From: Rhodoligotrophos defluvii
GTDB lineage: Bacteria > Pseudomonadota > Alphaproteobacteria > Rhizobiales > Im1
Assembly: GCF_005281615.1 (NCBI RefSeq)
Contig: NZ_SZZM01000003.1
Location: forward strand, 1-64,000
Direction: 5' to 3'
DNA: 64,000 nt
The first letter of the stretch is position 1; the number at the start of each line of letters is the position of its first letter. Positions 1 through 7,916 of this stretch are shown piece after piece. Under the pieces are notes generated by a model. That model did not search any database. It was not told the origin of the DNA and was given only the letters and a program-made list of their open reading frames with translations. The position numbers were made by a program, and so were the translations under genes.

Positions 1-123
1 CGCGAAGCCGAGTGCCGCGAGCCCGAGGAGCGCGAGGGCGAGCACGGCGCGCGGGCGGCGACGCCCGCGCCGGCGCCGGGTCGGCCGCAGAACGCCGGTC
101 AGGCGGAGCCGGTCCTCACGCAT
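1..123 (-). CDS. Partial N-terminus, possible TraF-like S26 signal peptidase
   Basis: This open frame starts with ATG at 123-121 and runs off the left window edge, giving 41 codons. The ATG overlaps the last codons and stop of the HTH gene, so the two are probably co-translated. The visible protein has a very basic stretch (about residues 15-29, mostly Arg) followed by a hydrophobic Leu/Ala segment, as in a membrane-anchored or exported protein. In related alphaproteobacterial integrative elements a TraF-like S26 peptidase with such an N-terminus commonly lies near the HTH, RepA and ParA genes. That assignment rests on context and the N-terminal pattern only; no catalytic residue is visible. 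Confidence 0.4.
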   Translation of the reverse strand, partial: MREDRLRLTGVLRPTRRRRGRRRPRAVLALALLGLAALGFA

Positions 124-343
124 CGGACGTGGACCGCCTGGCGCGCGCGGCCGACCAGTCGTCGAGGTCGGCGATGTGATAGCGGACGTAGCGGCCGTGC
201 TTGCGGAACCTCGGGCCGCCGCCTGCGACGCGCATCTTCTCGAGCGTCCGGCGCGACAGGCCGACGTAGTGTGCAGCCTGGGCGGTGTCGAGAAAGGGGC
301 TGCCCTTCTTCGCGTTGGCGGCGCGAATGATCTCATCGTCCAT
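116..343 (-). CDS. Helix-turn-helix DNA-binding protein (AlpA/excisionase-like)
   Basis: A 75-residue protein. The core LDTAQAAHYVGLSRRTLEKM (about residues 16-35) is a MerR/AlpA-type helix-turn-helix, and the following GPRFRKHGRYVRYHIADLDDW is the wing typical of the helix_turn_helix_17 family. Proteins of this kind act as excisionase-like directionality factors or replication/transfer regulators on integrative elements. I chose the ATG at 343 because GGAGGT lies just upstream; a longer in-frame extension to 517 encodes only low-complexity Arg-rich sequence. It probably binds DNA near the element's transfer or replication genes, which would lie left of the window. Confidence 0.8.
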   Translation of the reverse strand: MDDEIIRAANAKKGSPFLDTAQAAHYVGLSRRTLEKMRVAGGGPRFRKHGRYVRYHIADLDDWSAARARRSTSDA

Positions 344-563
344 GACGGACCTCCCCGGGTGACGGTGGGCAGCGACAGCGCAGGTCGCCGCTTCGACAGC
401 GAGAATGCGCGCGCGAGGGGTGAGCCGGGGACGGGCGAAAACCGAGGTGGGTGTTTTCGCCCGGGAACGGAGTGCGAACCTGTGGAGCGACAACAGGCGA
501 AAGCGGGCCGATGTCACGCGATCCCGGCTTCACGGCGCGATGCCGTCATGCCATGCTGCGCCG

Positions 564-746
564 ATGGTGACCCACTACGACATGCGCCCCGATGACGCGG
601 GCTGGACGGTGTTCGACGCCGCAACCGGCCAGGCGGCGCGGGTGAACGGGGTGGCGCAGACCGGCCTCGATCTCGACGACGCGGACGACCTCGTCGACCT
701 GCTGAATCGCCTGGCCGAGCAAGCCGAGGCGAGCCGGAAGCACTGA
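564..746 (+). CDS. Small acidic protein of unknown function
   Basis: A 60-residue acidic protein with the pattern GWTVFDAATGQAARVNG, then LDLDDADDLVDLLNRLAEQ. A small beta hairpin is followed by an amphipathic helix, as in many short plasmid- or element-borne proteins. The ATG at 564 (MVTHYDM) was chosen because upstream sequence in the frame looks non-coding; ATG 579 is an alternative. No clear ribosome site is visible. It is on the opposite strand to its neighbours. I do not recognise a function. Confidence 0.55.
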   Translation: MVTHYDMRPDDAGWTVFDAATGQAARVNGVAQTGLDLDDADDLVDLLNRLAEQAEASRKH

Positions 747-789
747 TAGGGCCAGCCGGCGCCGCCCCGAAAGCGGTAGACATCGCTCG

Positions 790-1101
790 TCATCGCCCTT
801 CGCCCTCCCCGAACAATGCCAGTTGCCGGGCCGCAGCAGGCGGCGGTGCGTCCTCTGTTTCGCCATAGGCATAGGCCCAGCCGGTGGCCGTGCGCCGGAT
901 CGGCGGGTCGTCCTGGCTCTCCCAGATGCGGTCGGCCTCGGCCTTACGGGAGGCGTGGAAATCGCTCGCCCGATGGCCGGACGGGCGCTTGCACCAGGTG
1001 CCGATACGGGCCCGACAGGTGGGGCACGCCACGGCCAGGATGGGGTGCCGGAACGCCGTGAAATCGACCTTGGCAGGGCGGTTGATGGGTGCGCGACTCA
1101 T
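790..1101 (-). CDS. Small zinc-finger protein (CPxC...CxxPSGH type)
   Basis: A 103-residue protein. Residues 26-29 (CPTC) and the segment WCKRPSGHRASDFHASRKAEAD (about 36-57) form a likely Zn-binding module also seen in short phage and mobile-element proteins. The C-terminus is Ala/Glu-rich and probably disordered. Its ATG overlaps the TGA of ardC by four bases (ATGA), so it is translationally coupled and in the same operon. That suggests a helper role in DNA or RNA handling during transfer. The function is unknown. Confidence 0.75.
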   Translation of the reverse strand: MSRAPINRPAKVDFTAFRHPILAVACPTCRARIGTWCKRPSGHRASDFHASRKAEADRIWESQDDPPIRRTATGWAYAYGETEDAPPPAAARQLALFGEGEGR

Positions 1102-2090
1102 GCCACGCTCTCCCGCGCGGCATCGGCGCCCTGCCTCCCGGGTTGCAGCCCGTGCAGATAGTCGACGGCCCGTTGTGCATGGGCGGCGGCCTGGAAAACG
1201 GCCCGCTTGTCGTCCTTCAGGACCTGGAGCCAGGACGCCATATAGGCGGCATGGTCCTCCCGGACCTCCGGCGCGATGCCGAGGTCGGCGCAGAGAAAAG
1301 CCGCCCCGATCTCGGCGACCAGCTCCTCGCGGGCGTAACCTTCGTCGCCCCACCGCTTGCGCCCCAGATCGCGGTCGAGCCGGGACGGGTGACGCGTCCA
1401 GTGGGTGAGTTCATGGGCCAGGGTCGCGGCGTAGCTCTCGGCGTCGCGGAAGGTCTCGGCGGGTGGCATCTGGACGTAGTCGGGCTGGATCGCGTAATAG
1501 GCCCGGTCGCCGCCGTGGCGGATGTCGGCGCGGGTATTGGCGAAGAAGGCGTCGGCCTGCTCGATCCGCGCGACGGGGCTCGCCGGCTCCTCGGCGCGGG
1601 CGTAATAGTGGTCGGGCAGGCCCTCGATCTGCTCGCAGTTGAAGACGGTGTAGCCCTTGAGATAGGGGATCTCGCGCTCGCTCTCCTCGCCGTCCTCGTC
1701 CGTCTCGGTCGCCGTGAAGCTGTTGGCGTAGACGACGAGCATGCCCGTCTCGCCCTTGCGGACGAAGCCGCCCAGCTCCTTCGCCTGCCGGAAGGTCATC
1801 CAGATTGGGCAGGCGTGGCCTTGCGCCGCGGCCGCCATCCACAGCATCACGACGTTGATGCCGCGATAGGGCGTCCCGTTGTGCCGCAGCGGCCGGGTGA
1901 TGCGCCCGGCCAGATGCTCGGCGTTCCAGGGCTTCACCCAGGGGCGCACGCCCTGCTCCAGATCGGCGACGATCTTGTCGGTGACGCGGCTGTAGACGTC
2001 TTGCCGGTTGCTAGCTCGGACCGTCGCCGCGTCGGGCTTCCTGCCGCCAGCGCGCCGCCGCTGCGCCGACTCTTGGACATGGATACTCAT
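1098..2090 (-). CDS. ardC: ArdC-type antirestriction protein / zincin-like metallopeptidase
   Basis: A 330-residue protein. The N-terminal half (about 30-160) is the ArdC ssDNA-binding domain (DUF1738), with landmarks DVYSRVTDKIVADLEQGVRPWVKPW and GYTVFNCEQ. The C-terminal half carries a zincin-like metallopeptidase motif HELTHW (HExxH) near residue 240, with a downstream Glu (YAREELVAEIG) as a possible third ligand. ArdC proteins protect incoming ssDNA from host restriction during conjugation. I placed the start at MSIHVQE because GGAAAGGAG lies just upstream and because the longer frame would read through the structured leader at 2110-2151. Confidence 0.9.
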   Translation of the reverse strand: MSIHVQESAQRRRAGGRKPDAATVRASNRQDVYSRVTDKIVADLEQGVRPWVKPWNAEHLAGRITRPLRHNGTPYRGINVVMLWMAAAAQGHACPIWMTFRQAKELGGFVRKGETGMLVVYANSFTATETDEDGEESEREIPYLKGYTVFNCEQIEGLPDHYYARAEEPASPVARIEQADAFFANTRADIRHGGDRAYYAIQPDYVQMPPAETFRDAESYAATLAHELTHWTRHPSRLDRDLGRKRWGDEGYAREELVAEIGAAFLCADLGIAPEVREDHAAYMASWLQVLKDDKRAVFQAAAHAQRAVDYLHGLQPGRQGADAARESVA

Positions 2091-2109
2091 GGATCGGGCT
2101 CCTTTCCGG

Positions 2110-2151
2110 GACGGGCCGGCGAAAGCCTCTCTCTCGCCTCGGAGACCCGTC
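2110..2151 (-). ncRNA. Conserved stem-loop leader, copy 1 (upstream of ardC)
   Basis: On the minus strand GACGGG (2151-2146) pairs with CCCGTC (2115-2110), and inside it GGCGA (2138-2134) pairs with TCGCC (2122-2118), closing a GAGAGAGGCTT loop. The same architecture and loop recur before the DUF2958 gene and before parB. It lies about 20 nt from the ardC start and ends just before the ribosome site, so it is a plausible cis-acting RNA. Context matches the published radC RNA motif, which occurs in 5' UTRs of antirestriction and DNA-binding genes; I infer, but have not tested, membership. Confidence 0.6.
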
Positions 2152-2775
2152 GCGACAGGACGCGCGACCCTCTCGCTCTCGCGGAGCGGCGGCGGCGACT
2201 GGCGGAATGTGACTGCGGGAATGCTGGGCGTGGCCTTGCCCGAAAGCCTTCCCGACAAGCGCGGGAGACGGGTGTCGGCGGACCCTCGGCAGCGCGCCAG
2301 CGCTGCCCTCGCGCCAGGCGATCGTGACCCGGAGGGCCGAGACCCCGGAGGGGGCTCGGCGAGCTTAGGCTGGCGGCGGCGGCCGGACAGCCGCCGTCGG
2401 GAGGCTTAGCGAGTAGAGCGCGGTGCCCGCGTCAGCGGGCAGGCGCCCGATCCGTCCAGCACGTTCTTACTATGGGAACCGCGCTCCTATCGGACGCCCG
2501 ACAAAAGGAGGCTGGTCGCGCACGAACACGTCATCAAGGAGGAGTCCGGACCCTGAAAACGGCACTCCATGAGGTGCGATCGAAAGGCTCTCGTCGATGC
2601 CAAGCGCTGGCGACGCTATCGACGGAACCGATGCAACTGGATGGAGGGCGATGCGCGAAAGTCGGCCAAGAACAAACACACGGAGCATCGTGGGAGAGAC
2701 GTATCTCCCGGCCTCTCGCATCTATCAAGTCCGGGGCTTGCGCGCGCCGGCGAGCGACCCTGCGGACAGGACGAA
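2152..2775. other. Non-coding spacer between ardC leader and DUF736 terminator
   Basis: I see no convincing gene here; the open frames have low-complexity, Arg-rich or unnatural composition. The stretch holds a small perfect hairpin GCCCGC-gtca-GCGGGC at 2425-2440 and presumably the ardC promoter. The left half is very GC-rich; the part around 2500-2750 is less so and may be degraded sequence. Confidence 0.4.
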
Positions 2776-2803
2776 GGGCGCCCCGCCGGGAGGCGGGGCG
2801 CCC
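2776..2803 (-). terminator. Terminator hairpin of the DUF736 gene
   Basis: A perfect 12-bp stem (GGGCGCCCCGCC with its complement) closes a 4-nt GGGA loop, 24 nt past the stop of the DUF736 gene. There is no strong U-tract, so it may act as a transcript-stabilising or Rho-assisted terminator. Confidence 0.65.
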
Positions 2804-2826
2804 AAGGGCCGGAGCGGCGGGAAGGC

Positions 2827-3135
2827 TTACCGGCTCCAGATCAGGCTGTAGACGCTCTCGTCGGCCTCGGTCTGCACCAGGTTGGCGTAGATCGCGGCGG
2901 GGAAGCTCGGGTCGTCGAGCTTGACCGAGACGTATCCCCGCTGCTCGCCGTTCTTGGCGGTGCGCTTCCAGCCGGCGCCGAGCTCGACGGTCCCGGAGAA
3001 GACCCGGTAGTCGGGCGCGGCCTCGGAGGCCTTGTACTCGTCGGGGACGATGTTGGCTTTGACGCTGAGCGCCAGGGTGCGGATCGTGCCGGTGAAGCCG
3101 TTCGCGGTCTTGGTGAAGCTGCCGATGTTCGCCAT
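2827..3135 (-). CDS. DUF736 family protein
   Basis: A 102-residue protein starting MANIGSFTKTANGFTGTIRTL, followed by GAGWKRT and YVSVKLDDPSFPAAIYANL, the hallmark blocks of DUF736. The family is found almost only on alphaproteobacterial plasmids and integrative elements and is of unknown biochemical role; small beta-rich folds of this sort often bind nucleic acid. The start is supported by CAGGAGA upstream. The gene has its own structured leader (3136-3350) and a hairpin terminator, so it is probably monocistronic and strongly or conditionally expressed. Confidence 0.92.
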   Translation of the reverse strand: MANIGSFTKTANGFTGTIRTLALSVKANIVPDEYKASEAAPDYRVFSGTVELGAGWKRTAKNGEQRGYVSVKLDDPSFPAAIYANLVQTEADESVYSLIWSR

Positions 3136-3350
3136 TTCGAGTCTCCTGTTGCTCTCGGCCGCGCCCATCGCGGCCTTGATGGCGATCGGAAAGCCGAAGG
3201 GGGAGCGGGCCGCACCCGGAGGGCCGGAGCGCATGCGGAGGATGGCGCGGCCCGACTTTTTTGCTGCGCGAGGAAGCCGCGAGTCGGGGCCCCCACGCGA
3301 CCTGTCGCGTGGGGTGACCGGGGCGGGGAAAAAAGTCAGGGCCAAGCCGT
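3136..3350 (-). promoter_or_regulatory. Structured leader of DUF736 gene with inverted repeats
   Basis: The untranslated region contains a hairpin GGCCGCG-cccat-CGCGGCC about 20 nt before the ribosome site. Further out is an imperfect long inverted repeat, GGCCCGACTTTTTT (3249-3262) against AAAAAAGTCAGGGCC (3329-3343). Between its arms lies a perfect hairpin CCCCACGCGA-cctg-TCGCGTGGGG (3291-3314). A block encoding no obvious gene (near 3208-3246) is also shared with the leader of the DUF2493 gene. The arrangement suggests RNA- or protein-mediated control common to both genes. Confidence 0.6.
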
Positions 3351-3819
3351 TGCGGCACCGCTCAGGGCGGCACAGCCGCCCGGCCCCGCAGGTAGATCGC
3401 CGAGCAATCAAGGCCCGCGTGGACCTGCGGGCGAGCGGAAACTCGCAGGAGACACATGGCGGAACGGCGGCCGTCGCCGATGACCGACGGCGCTTCCGGC
3501 ACAGGACCTCCGCCGCGGTGACATCGCCAGCCCGCCATCGTCCGACGCACGCCTTTGAGGCAGATGCCCGGCCCGGGTGCGCCGCAGAGACCGGCCGGCG
3601 CCACGGAACGCCCGCCCAGGCGGTGGGCATCGGATCAACCGGCGAGGCACGACCGTGCCGGAGGAGAACGCGATCAGCCGGTGCACGGCCCCAGGGGACG
3701 CCGACCGATGCCGATCCGGAGCCGGTCCCCGTCGGCGCTGGTCGTGGCGCCCGATCCCCGGTGGGGCGATCGAGAGGTAAAAGGAAACCCTTTGACCGGG
3801 ATGTGCGGCCGTGCGCCTC
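3351..3819. other. Spacer before the arsenic operon
   Basis: No convincing gene. The frames that are open across it on both strands are compositionally random GC-rich translations with no recognisable domain. It probably marks the junction between backbone leader and arsenic cargo. Confidence 0.35.
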
Positions 3820-3856
3820 TTGACGCGACATGTATTTCCATTATTTTGGAGATATG
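3820..3856 (+). promoter_or_regulatory. arsR promoter and operator, probably leaderless
   Basis: TTGACG (3820-3825) and TATTTT (3842-3847) are separated by 16 nt. The predicted start site falls about 7 nt downstream, at the ATG of arsR (3854). An imperfect dyad (CATGTATTTCCA against TGGAGATATG) overlaps the -10 region and start, as expected for an ArsR operator. The mRNA would therefore begin at or next to the AUG. Confidence 0.55.
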
Positions 3857-4237
3857 GAGAAATCAAACGCCATGGCCGCTCTGGCGGCACTCGCGCAAGA
3901 GTCCCGCCTTGATATCTTCCGGCTGCTGGTGCAGTCCGGGGAAGAGGGCCTTGCGGCGGGCCAGATCGGGGAACGGCTGGGCCTGCCTTCGGCAACCCTG
4001 TCGTTCCATCTGAGCCAGCTCAAGCAGGCCGGGCTCGTGACATTCCGCCGGGACGGCCGCTCGCTGATCTACGCGGCCGAGTATGCCGCCATGAACGACC
4101 TGCTGGCCTACCTCACCGAGAATTGCTGCCGGGGCAATCCTGACGCCTGCGGCGTCGGCATCTGCACCCCCTCCGCCCCTGAAACGGTCAATCAAGGAGT
4201 CCGCCATGAAGCGCCTGCACGTGCACGTGTCCGTTGA
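3854..4237 (+). CDS. arsR: ArsR family arsenite-responsive repressor
   Basis: A 127-residue winged-helix repressor: AALAALAQESRLDIFRLLV, LGLPSATLSFHLSQLKQAGLV (recognition helix) and RDGRSLIYAAEYAAMNDLLAYL. The C-terminal ENCCRGNPDACG supplies the vicinal cysteines used as the As(III) site in this ArsR subgroup, instead of the ELCVCD site of the plasmid R773 type. I set the start at MEKSNAM, where the promoter geometry predicts a leaderless start; an in-frame ATG at 3830 lies inside the promoter. It overlaps arsI by 32 nt and heads the operon arsR-arsI-arsC-arsC-acr3. Confidence 0.93.
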   Translation: MEKSNAMAALAALAQESRLDIFRLLVQSGEEGLAAGQIGERLGLPSATLSFHLSQLKQAGLVTFRRDGRSLIYAAEYAAMNDLLAYLTENCCRGNPDACGVGICTPSAPETVNQGVRHEAPARARVR

Positions 4238-4715
4238 GGACCTGTCCCAATCAATCCGGTTTTACAGCACGCTGTTCGCGGCTGAGCCGACGGTGCTCAA
4301 GCCTGATTATGCGAAATGGATGCTCGACGATCCGCACGTGAATTTCGCCATTTCGCAACGCGGGGCGACAGCGGGCGTGGAGCATCTCGGCATCCAGGTC
4401 GAGACGGCAGAGGAGTTGCAGGAGGTTTATGTCCGTCTGAAGACGGCGGATCGTCCCGTGCTCGAAGAGGGGGCTACCACCTGCTGCTATCACCATTCGG
4501 AAAAATCGTGGATCAGCGACCCGCAGGGCGTCGCGTGGGAAACCTTCCTGACGAGCGGTGAAAGCACGGTCTACGGTGACAGCCCGGACCTCGAGGCGAC
4601 GGCCGCGGAGGCCTGCTGCACGCCGCAAACGGCTCAGGGCGTGTGCTGCGATGCGAAGCCCGAACTTGCGGCCAATGCTCCTTGCTGCGGGCCCGCTCCA
4701 GAGGTGGCGGCATGA
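4206..4715 (+). CDS. arsI: ArsI-type glyoxalase-fold protein (organoarsenical C-As lyase)
   Basis: A 169-residue vicinal-oxygen-chelate protein. His5, His60 (EHLGIQV) and Glu112 (WETF) match the Fe(II) ligands of ArsI, and Cys93-Cys94 in TTCCYHHSEKSW match its As(III)-binding pair. ArsI cleaves the C-As bond of trivalent methyl- or aromatic arsenicals to release As(III), which Acr3 could then export. The Cys-rich tail with three CC pairs (about residues 136-160) is typical and may bind metal. The family is also annotated CadI (cadmium-induced). AAGGAG precedes the start; the stop overlaps the next ATG. Confidence 0.87.
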   Translation: MKRLHVHVSVEDLSQSIRFYSTLFAAEPTVLKPDYAKWMLDDPHVNFAISQRGATAGVEHLGIQVETAEELQEVYVRLKTADRPVLEEGATTCCYHHSEKSWISDPQGVAWETFLTSGESTVYGDSPDLEATAAEACCTPQTAQGVCCDAKPELAANAPCCGPAPEVAA

Positions 4716-5260
4716 CGGAACGGCGTTACGACGTCCTGTTCCTCTGCACCGGCAATTCGGCGCGGAGCATCCTCGCGGAAAGCATCCTGCGCAAGGATGG
4801 AGGGGAGCGCTTCCGGGCCTTTTCGGCCGGAAGCAATCCCAAGGGCGAAGTAAACCCGTTCGCGCTCAAGGTCCTGGAAAGCACTGGCTATCCGACAGAG
4901 GGTCTGCGCTCGAAGAGCTGGGACGATTTCGCCCGACCGGACGCGCCGGTCATGGATTTCGTGTTTACGGTTTGCGACAACGCGGCCGGGGAGGTCTGCC
5001 CGGTCTGGCCGGGCCATCCCGTGACGGCGCATTGGGGCATTGAGGATCCTGCGGCCGTCGAGGGAACAGACATCGAAAAGCAGGCCGCCTTCGTTCAGGC
5101 GCTGCGCTCCCTCAAGACCCGGATTTCCCTGTTCACGATGCTGCCGCTCGCGAGTCTCGACAAGCTCGCCCTCAGCGCGAAGCTGCGGGCCATCGGTCAG
5201 GGCGACGGCGCGTCCTCGCCCCGGCCCAACCTGACCGAAGGAACCGAACGATGGACGTGA
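4712..5260 (+). CDS. arsC: Arsenate reductase, low-molecular-weight phosphatase type
   Basis: A 182-residue protein. The loop LCTGNSARS (Cys12 to Ser19) is the CX5R anion-binding site of the phosphatase-like ArsC family, which reduces arsenate to arsenite. WDDF and VFTVCDNAAGEVCPVWPG with further cysteines follow; these support the Cys relay of the thioredoxin-coupled type. Start overlaps the arsI stop as ATGA. It is followed by a second, unrelated ArsC, so the operon carries two reductase folds. Confidence 0.93.
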   Translation: MTERRYDVLFLCTGNSARSILAESILRKDGGERFRAFSAGSNPKGEVNPFALKVLESTGYPTEGLRSKSWDDFARPDAPVMDFVFTVCDNAAGEVCPVWPGHPVTAHWGIEDPAAVEGTDIEKQAAFVQALRSLKTRISLFTMLPLASLDKLALSAKLRAIGQGDGASSPRPNLTEGTERWT

Positions 5261-5694
5261 TCATATACCACAACCCGCAGTGCGGCACGTCGCGCAACAC
5301 GCTCGGCCTGATCCGGAATGCAGAGATAGAGCCGCATATCATCGAATATCTGAAAACCCCGCCGACGCGCGAAAAGCTGGTCGAACTGATCGGGCGCATC
5401 GGGATTCCGGTTCGGGATCTCTTGCGCCGCAAAGGCACGCCATACGACGAGCTGGGCCTGGATGATCCGAAATTTGCGGATGACGAGCTGATCGACCTGA
5501 TGCTTGCTCATCCGATCCTGATCAACCGCCCGATCGTCGTCACGCCGCGCGGTGTACAGCTCTGCCGCCCCTCTGAAACCGTCCTCGATATCCTGCCGAA
5601 CCCACAGCGCGGCGAGTTCCGCAAAGAGGACGGCGAGCTGGTCGTTGACGCGGCCAGGCGGCGTCCGGACAGCACGAACGAGAACGCTGGTTAG
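5251..5694 (+). CDS. arsC: Arsenate reductase, glutaredoxin-coupled type
   Basis: A 147-residue protein of the ArsC/Spx fold. Cys11 in [12 protein letters not shown] is the nucleophile that attacks arsenate; [15 protein letters not shown] (about 93-107) contributes the anion-binding arginines. It would use glutathione and glutaredoxin as reductant, complementing the thioredoxin-type enzyme just upstream. It overlaps that gene by 10 nt. Confidence 0.93.
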   Translation: MDVIIYHNPQCGTSRNTLGLIRNAEIEPHIIEYLKTPPTREKLVELIGRIGIPVRDLLRRKGTPYDELGLDDPKFADDELIDLMLAHPILINRPIVVTPRGVQLCRPSETVLDILPNPQRGEFRKEDGELVVDAARRRPDSTNENAG

Positions 5695-5696
5695 TG

Positions 5697-6788
5697 ATGC
5701 AGGAAACCTTTACCCCCTCCGCCGAATCCTTCGCGGCCTCGGCCCCCGGGATCGGCTTTTTCGAGAAATGGCTGTCGGTCTGGGTCGCGCTCTGCATCGT
5801 GGCCGGGCTGGCGCTCGGCAACCTGTTTCCGGGCGCGTTCGAAACCCTCGCTTCATGGGAATACGCCTCGGTCAACTTGGTGGTGGCCGTGCTGATCTGG
5901 GCCATGGTCTATCCGATGATGGTCGCGGTCGATTTTGCCAGCCTGCGCCATATCGGCGACCGGCCCAAGGGGCTGGTGCTGACGGTTGTCGTCAACTGGC
6001 TCGTCAAGCCGTTTACAATGGCGGCCCTGGGCGTCCTTTTCTTCGAGTTCCTGTTCGCGGAACTGATCGCTCCGGCCGATGCGCAGCAATACATCGCCGG
6101 GCTGATTCTGCTCGGCGCGGCCCCCTGCACGGCCATGGTGTTCGTCTGGTCGCAGCTCACGCGCGGCGATGCGACCTACACACTCGTGCAGGTGTCGGTG
6201 AACGATGTCATCATGATTTTCGCCTTCGCGCCGATCGTCGCGCTGCTGCTCGGCGTCACCGACATCGCCGTGCCATGGGAAACCCTGCTGCTCTCGGTCG
6301 GCCTGTACATCCTGATCCCGCTTGCGGCGGGGGCGCTGACGCGCCGTTGGCTTGTGGCGCACGCGAACCGGAACGAGGGCGGCGAGGCGGCCGTGGCCCG
6401 GTTCACGGCGGCCGTGAAGCCGTTCTCCATGCTTGGGCTGCTGGCGACCGTCGTTCTCTTGTTCGGCTTCCAGGGGCAGGTCATTCTTGACCAGCCGGTG
6501 CTGATCGCTTTGATCGCGGCCCCGCTGCTGATCCAGTCCTACGGGATTTTCGCGTTGACTTACGCGGCGGCGCGGGCGTGGCGGGTGCCCTTCAACGTCG
6601 CGGCCCCTTGCGCCCTGATCGGCACGTCCAATTTCTTCGAGTTGGCCGTTGCCGTTGCCATCAGCCTGTTCGGGTTGAACAGCGGCGCGGCTCTGGCAAC
6701 CGTGGTCGGCGTTCTGGTCGAAGTCCCCGTGATGCTCTCGCTCGTGGCCTTCGCCAACCGGACGCAGCGCCTGTTTCCGACAACCTGA
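5697..6788 (+). CDS. acr3: Acr3 family arsenite efflux permease
   Basis: A 363-residue membrane protein with about ten hydrophobic segments. The blocks [24 protein letters not shown] (conserved Cys of Acr3) and [25 protein letters not shown] are diagnostic for the Acr3/BASS superfamily. It exports arsenite across the inner membrane using the proton motive force. I used the ATG at 5697; a GTG immediately before it overlaps the upstream stop and is equally possible. Last gene of the operon. Confidence 0.94.
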   Translation: MQETFTPSAESFAASAPGIGFFEKWLSVWVALCIVAGLALGNLFPGAFETLASWEYASVNLVVAVLIWAMVYPMMVAVDFASLRHIGDRPKGLVLTVVVNWLVKPFTMAALGVLFFEFLFAELIAPADAQQYIAGLILLGAAPCTAMVFVWSQLTRGDATYTLVQVSVNDVIMIFAFAPIVALLLGVTDIAVPWETLLLSVGLYILIPLAAGALTRRWLVAHANRNEGGEAAVARFTAAVKPFSMLGLLATVVLLFGFQGQVILDQPVLIALIAAPLLIQSYGIFALTYAAARAWRVPFNVAAPCALIGTSNFFELAVAVAISLFGLNSGAALATVVGVLVEVPVMLSLVAFANRTQRLFPTT

Positions 6789-7025
6789 CGTAACGTGCTG
6801 CCGCTGGTCGGCTCCGGCTCCGTTACAGCTGTTGATCGTGACCACCCATTGACTTACCTGCTAAGGGTCTGCAGACGCGGGTTCGCCCACAAGGCCGATC
6901 TCCGCCAAGTAGCCCCGATCGGGCAAGCTGAGCGCCGCCCTTATCGCACTGTTCGGCGTCATCTTCCTCGGTAGGTCGGTAAGCGGCTATCCGCGCAAAG
7001 CCGGGCAATGGGTTAAGCAGCGGTA
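6789..7025. other. Spacer after acr3 with possible membrane-gene debris
   Basis: No intact gene. One plus-strand frame near 6930-7020 reads as a short hydrophobic segment (ALIALFGVIFLG) ending in a stop, which may be a leftover of a membrane-protein gene. It is too short to identify. Confidence 0.3.
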
Positions 7026-7081
7026 AGGGCGATCTCGCGCGAGCGGGACCGCCCAGAGGCGCGATCGCCGGGCGATGTCAA
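7026..7081. repeat. Direct repeat, left copy (partner at 9293-9352)
   Basis: This stretch (AGGGCGATCTCGCGCGAGCG and onward to GATGTCAAGG) is a diverged copy of the region at the 3' end of the DUF2493 gene. The two copies bracket the HMA-CDF/LspA/ArsR metal module, so they may mark the ends of an inserted segment. Confidence 0.6.
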
Positions 7082-7246
7082 GGACCGCAACTACGCCGAC
7101 GTTGGCAGGGTCGCCATCGAGCATTTTTCGGCGGTCGGGCAGAAGATTTGCCACCTCGACCGCCTTGCCGACGAGCTGCGGCGGATCAGCAGTTGTTGCC
7201 AGGGCGGGCGTATCGCGGATTGCCGAATTATCGAGGCCTTATCACC
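7077..7246 (+). pseudogene. MerR-family regulator, C-terminal remnant
   Basis: A frame without start reads DVKDRNYADVGRVAIEHFSAVG, then ICHLDRLADELRRISSCCQG and RIADCRIIEALSP, the C-terminal coiled coil and Cys-rich metal loop of MerR-type regulators of Hg/Cd/Pb operons. The DNA-binding half is missing and the frame runs on into unrelated sequence. It begins at the end of the 56-nt repeat, so the truncation probably came with the rearrangement that inserted the neighbouring module. Confidence 0.6.
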
Positions 7247-7424
7247 CTTGATTATATACCAGGGGCTCGGTTCGCACGGGTTAGATGGTGGATCATCCTT
7301 CGGTTCGTGTCCGGAGATATTCGATGAGAGCAGTAACGGGAAGAGCGAGAACGGCAATTCGCGAGCCGCCCGAGCGGGCCCCTGCTCCACATTGTTCCGC
7401 CGCCCATCATGTCCTGCGTTACCA

Positions 7425-7916
7425 TCACGCATCGGGCACCCCGCCCGTTTTGTTTCGCCCGCGCGATTCGAGCAGGCCATCGACCAGCAGGAGGCCTACC
7501 CCACAGACCACCGCCGCGTCGGCGAGGTTGAAGGCGGGCCAGTGGTAACCGGCAACGTGGAAATCGAGAAAATCCGTGACTGCTTCGTGGCGCAGCCGGT
7601 CGAACAGGTTGCCGAGCGCACCGCCGATCGCCAGCCCGAGGGCGACGCTGATAAATCGGCTTTGCGCCCGCGACAGCCAGACGGACAGGGCCGCCACAAT
7701 AGTCAGCCCGAGCAGGGTAAGTGCCCACCACGGCAGGCCATCGAGCATCCCGAAGCTGACGCCGGAATTGCGTACGAGGACGAGGTTCAGAACGGGGAGT
7801 ACTTCGAGGCCGGTCGACAAGGCAGGTGAGCCAAGCGCAAGCACCTTGGTGCCCTGATCAAGAGCGAATGCCGCGACTGCGCAGGCGATCCCGATCCGCC
7901 GACCTGCCCCGGTCAT
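7425..7916 (-). CDS. lspA: Signal peptidase II (prolipoprotein signal peptidase)
   Basis: A 163-residue, four-helix inner-membrane aspartyl protease. ALDQGTKV, VRNSGVSFGM, GGALGNLFDRLRHEAVTDFLDF and FNLADAAVVCGV are the LspA boxes; the Asp in GNLFDR and the Asp in NLADA are the catalytic pair. It removes the lipobox signal of lipoproteins. A mobile copy next to a metal transporter is a known arrangement in heavy-metal islands. The start (ATG 7916) overlaps the stop of the transporter gene as ATGA. Confidence 0.93.
   Translation of the reverse strand: MTGAGRRIGIACAVAAFALDQGTKVLALGSPALSTGLEVLPVLNLVLVRNSGVSFGMLDGLPWWALTLLGLTIVAALSVWLSRAQSRFISVALGLAIGGALGNLFDRLRHEAVTDFLDFHVAGYHWPAFNLADAAVVCGVGLLLVDGLLESRGRNKTGGVPDA

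Noticed and set aside
2470-2721. An 83-codon minus-strand frame between ardC and the DUF736 gene
   Set aside because: No ribosome site, no family resemblance and poor composition; the region is better read as spacer.
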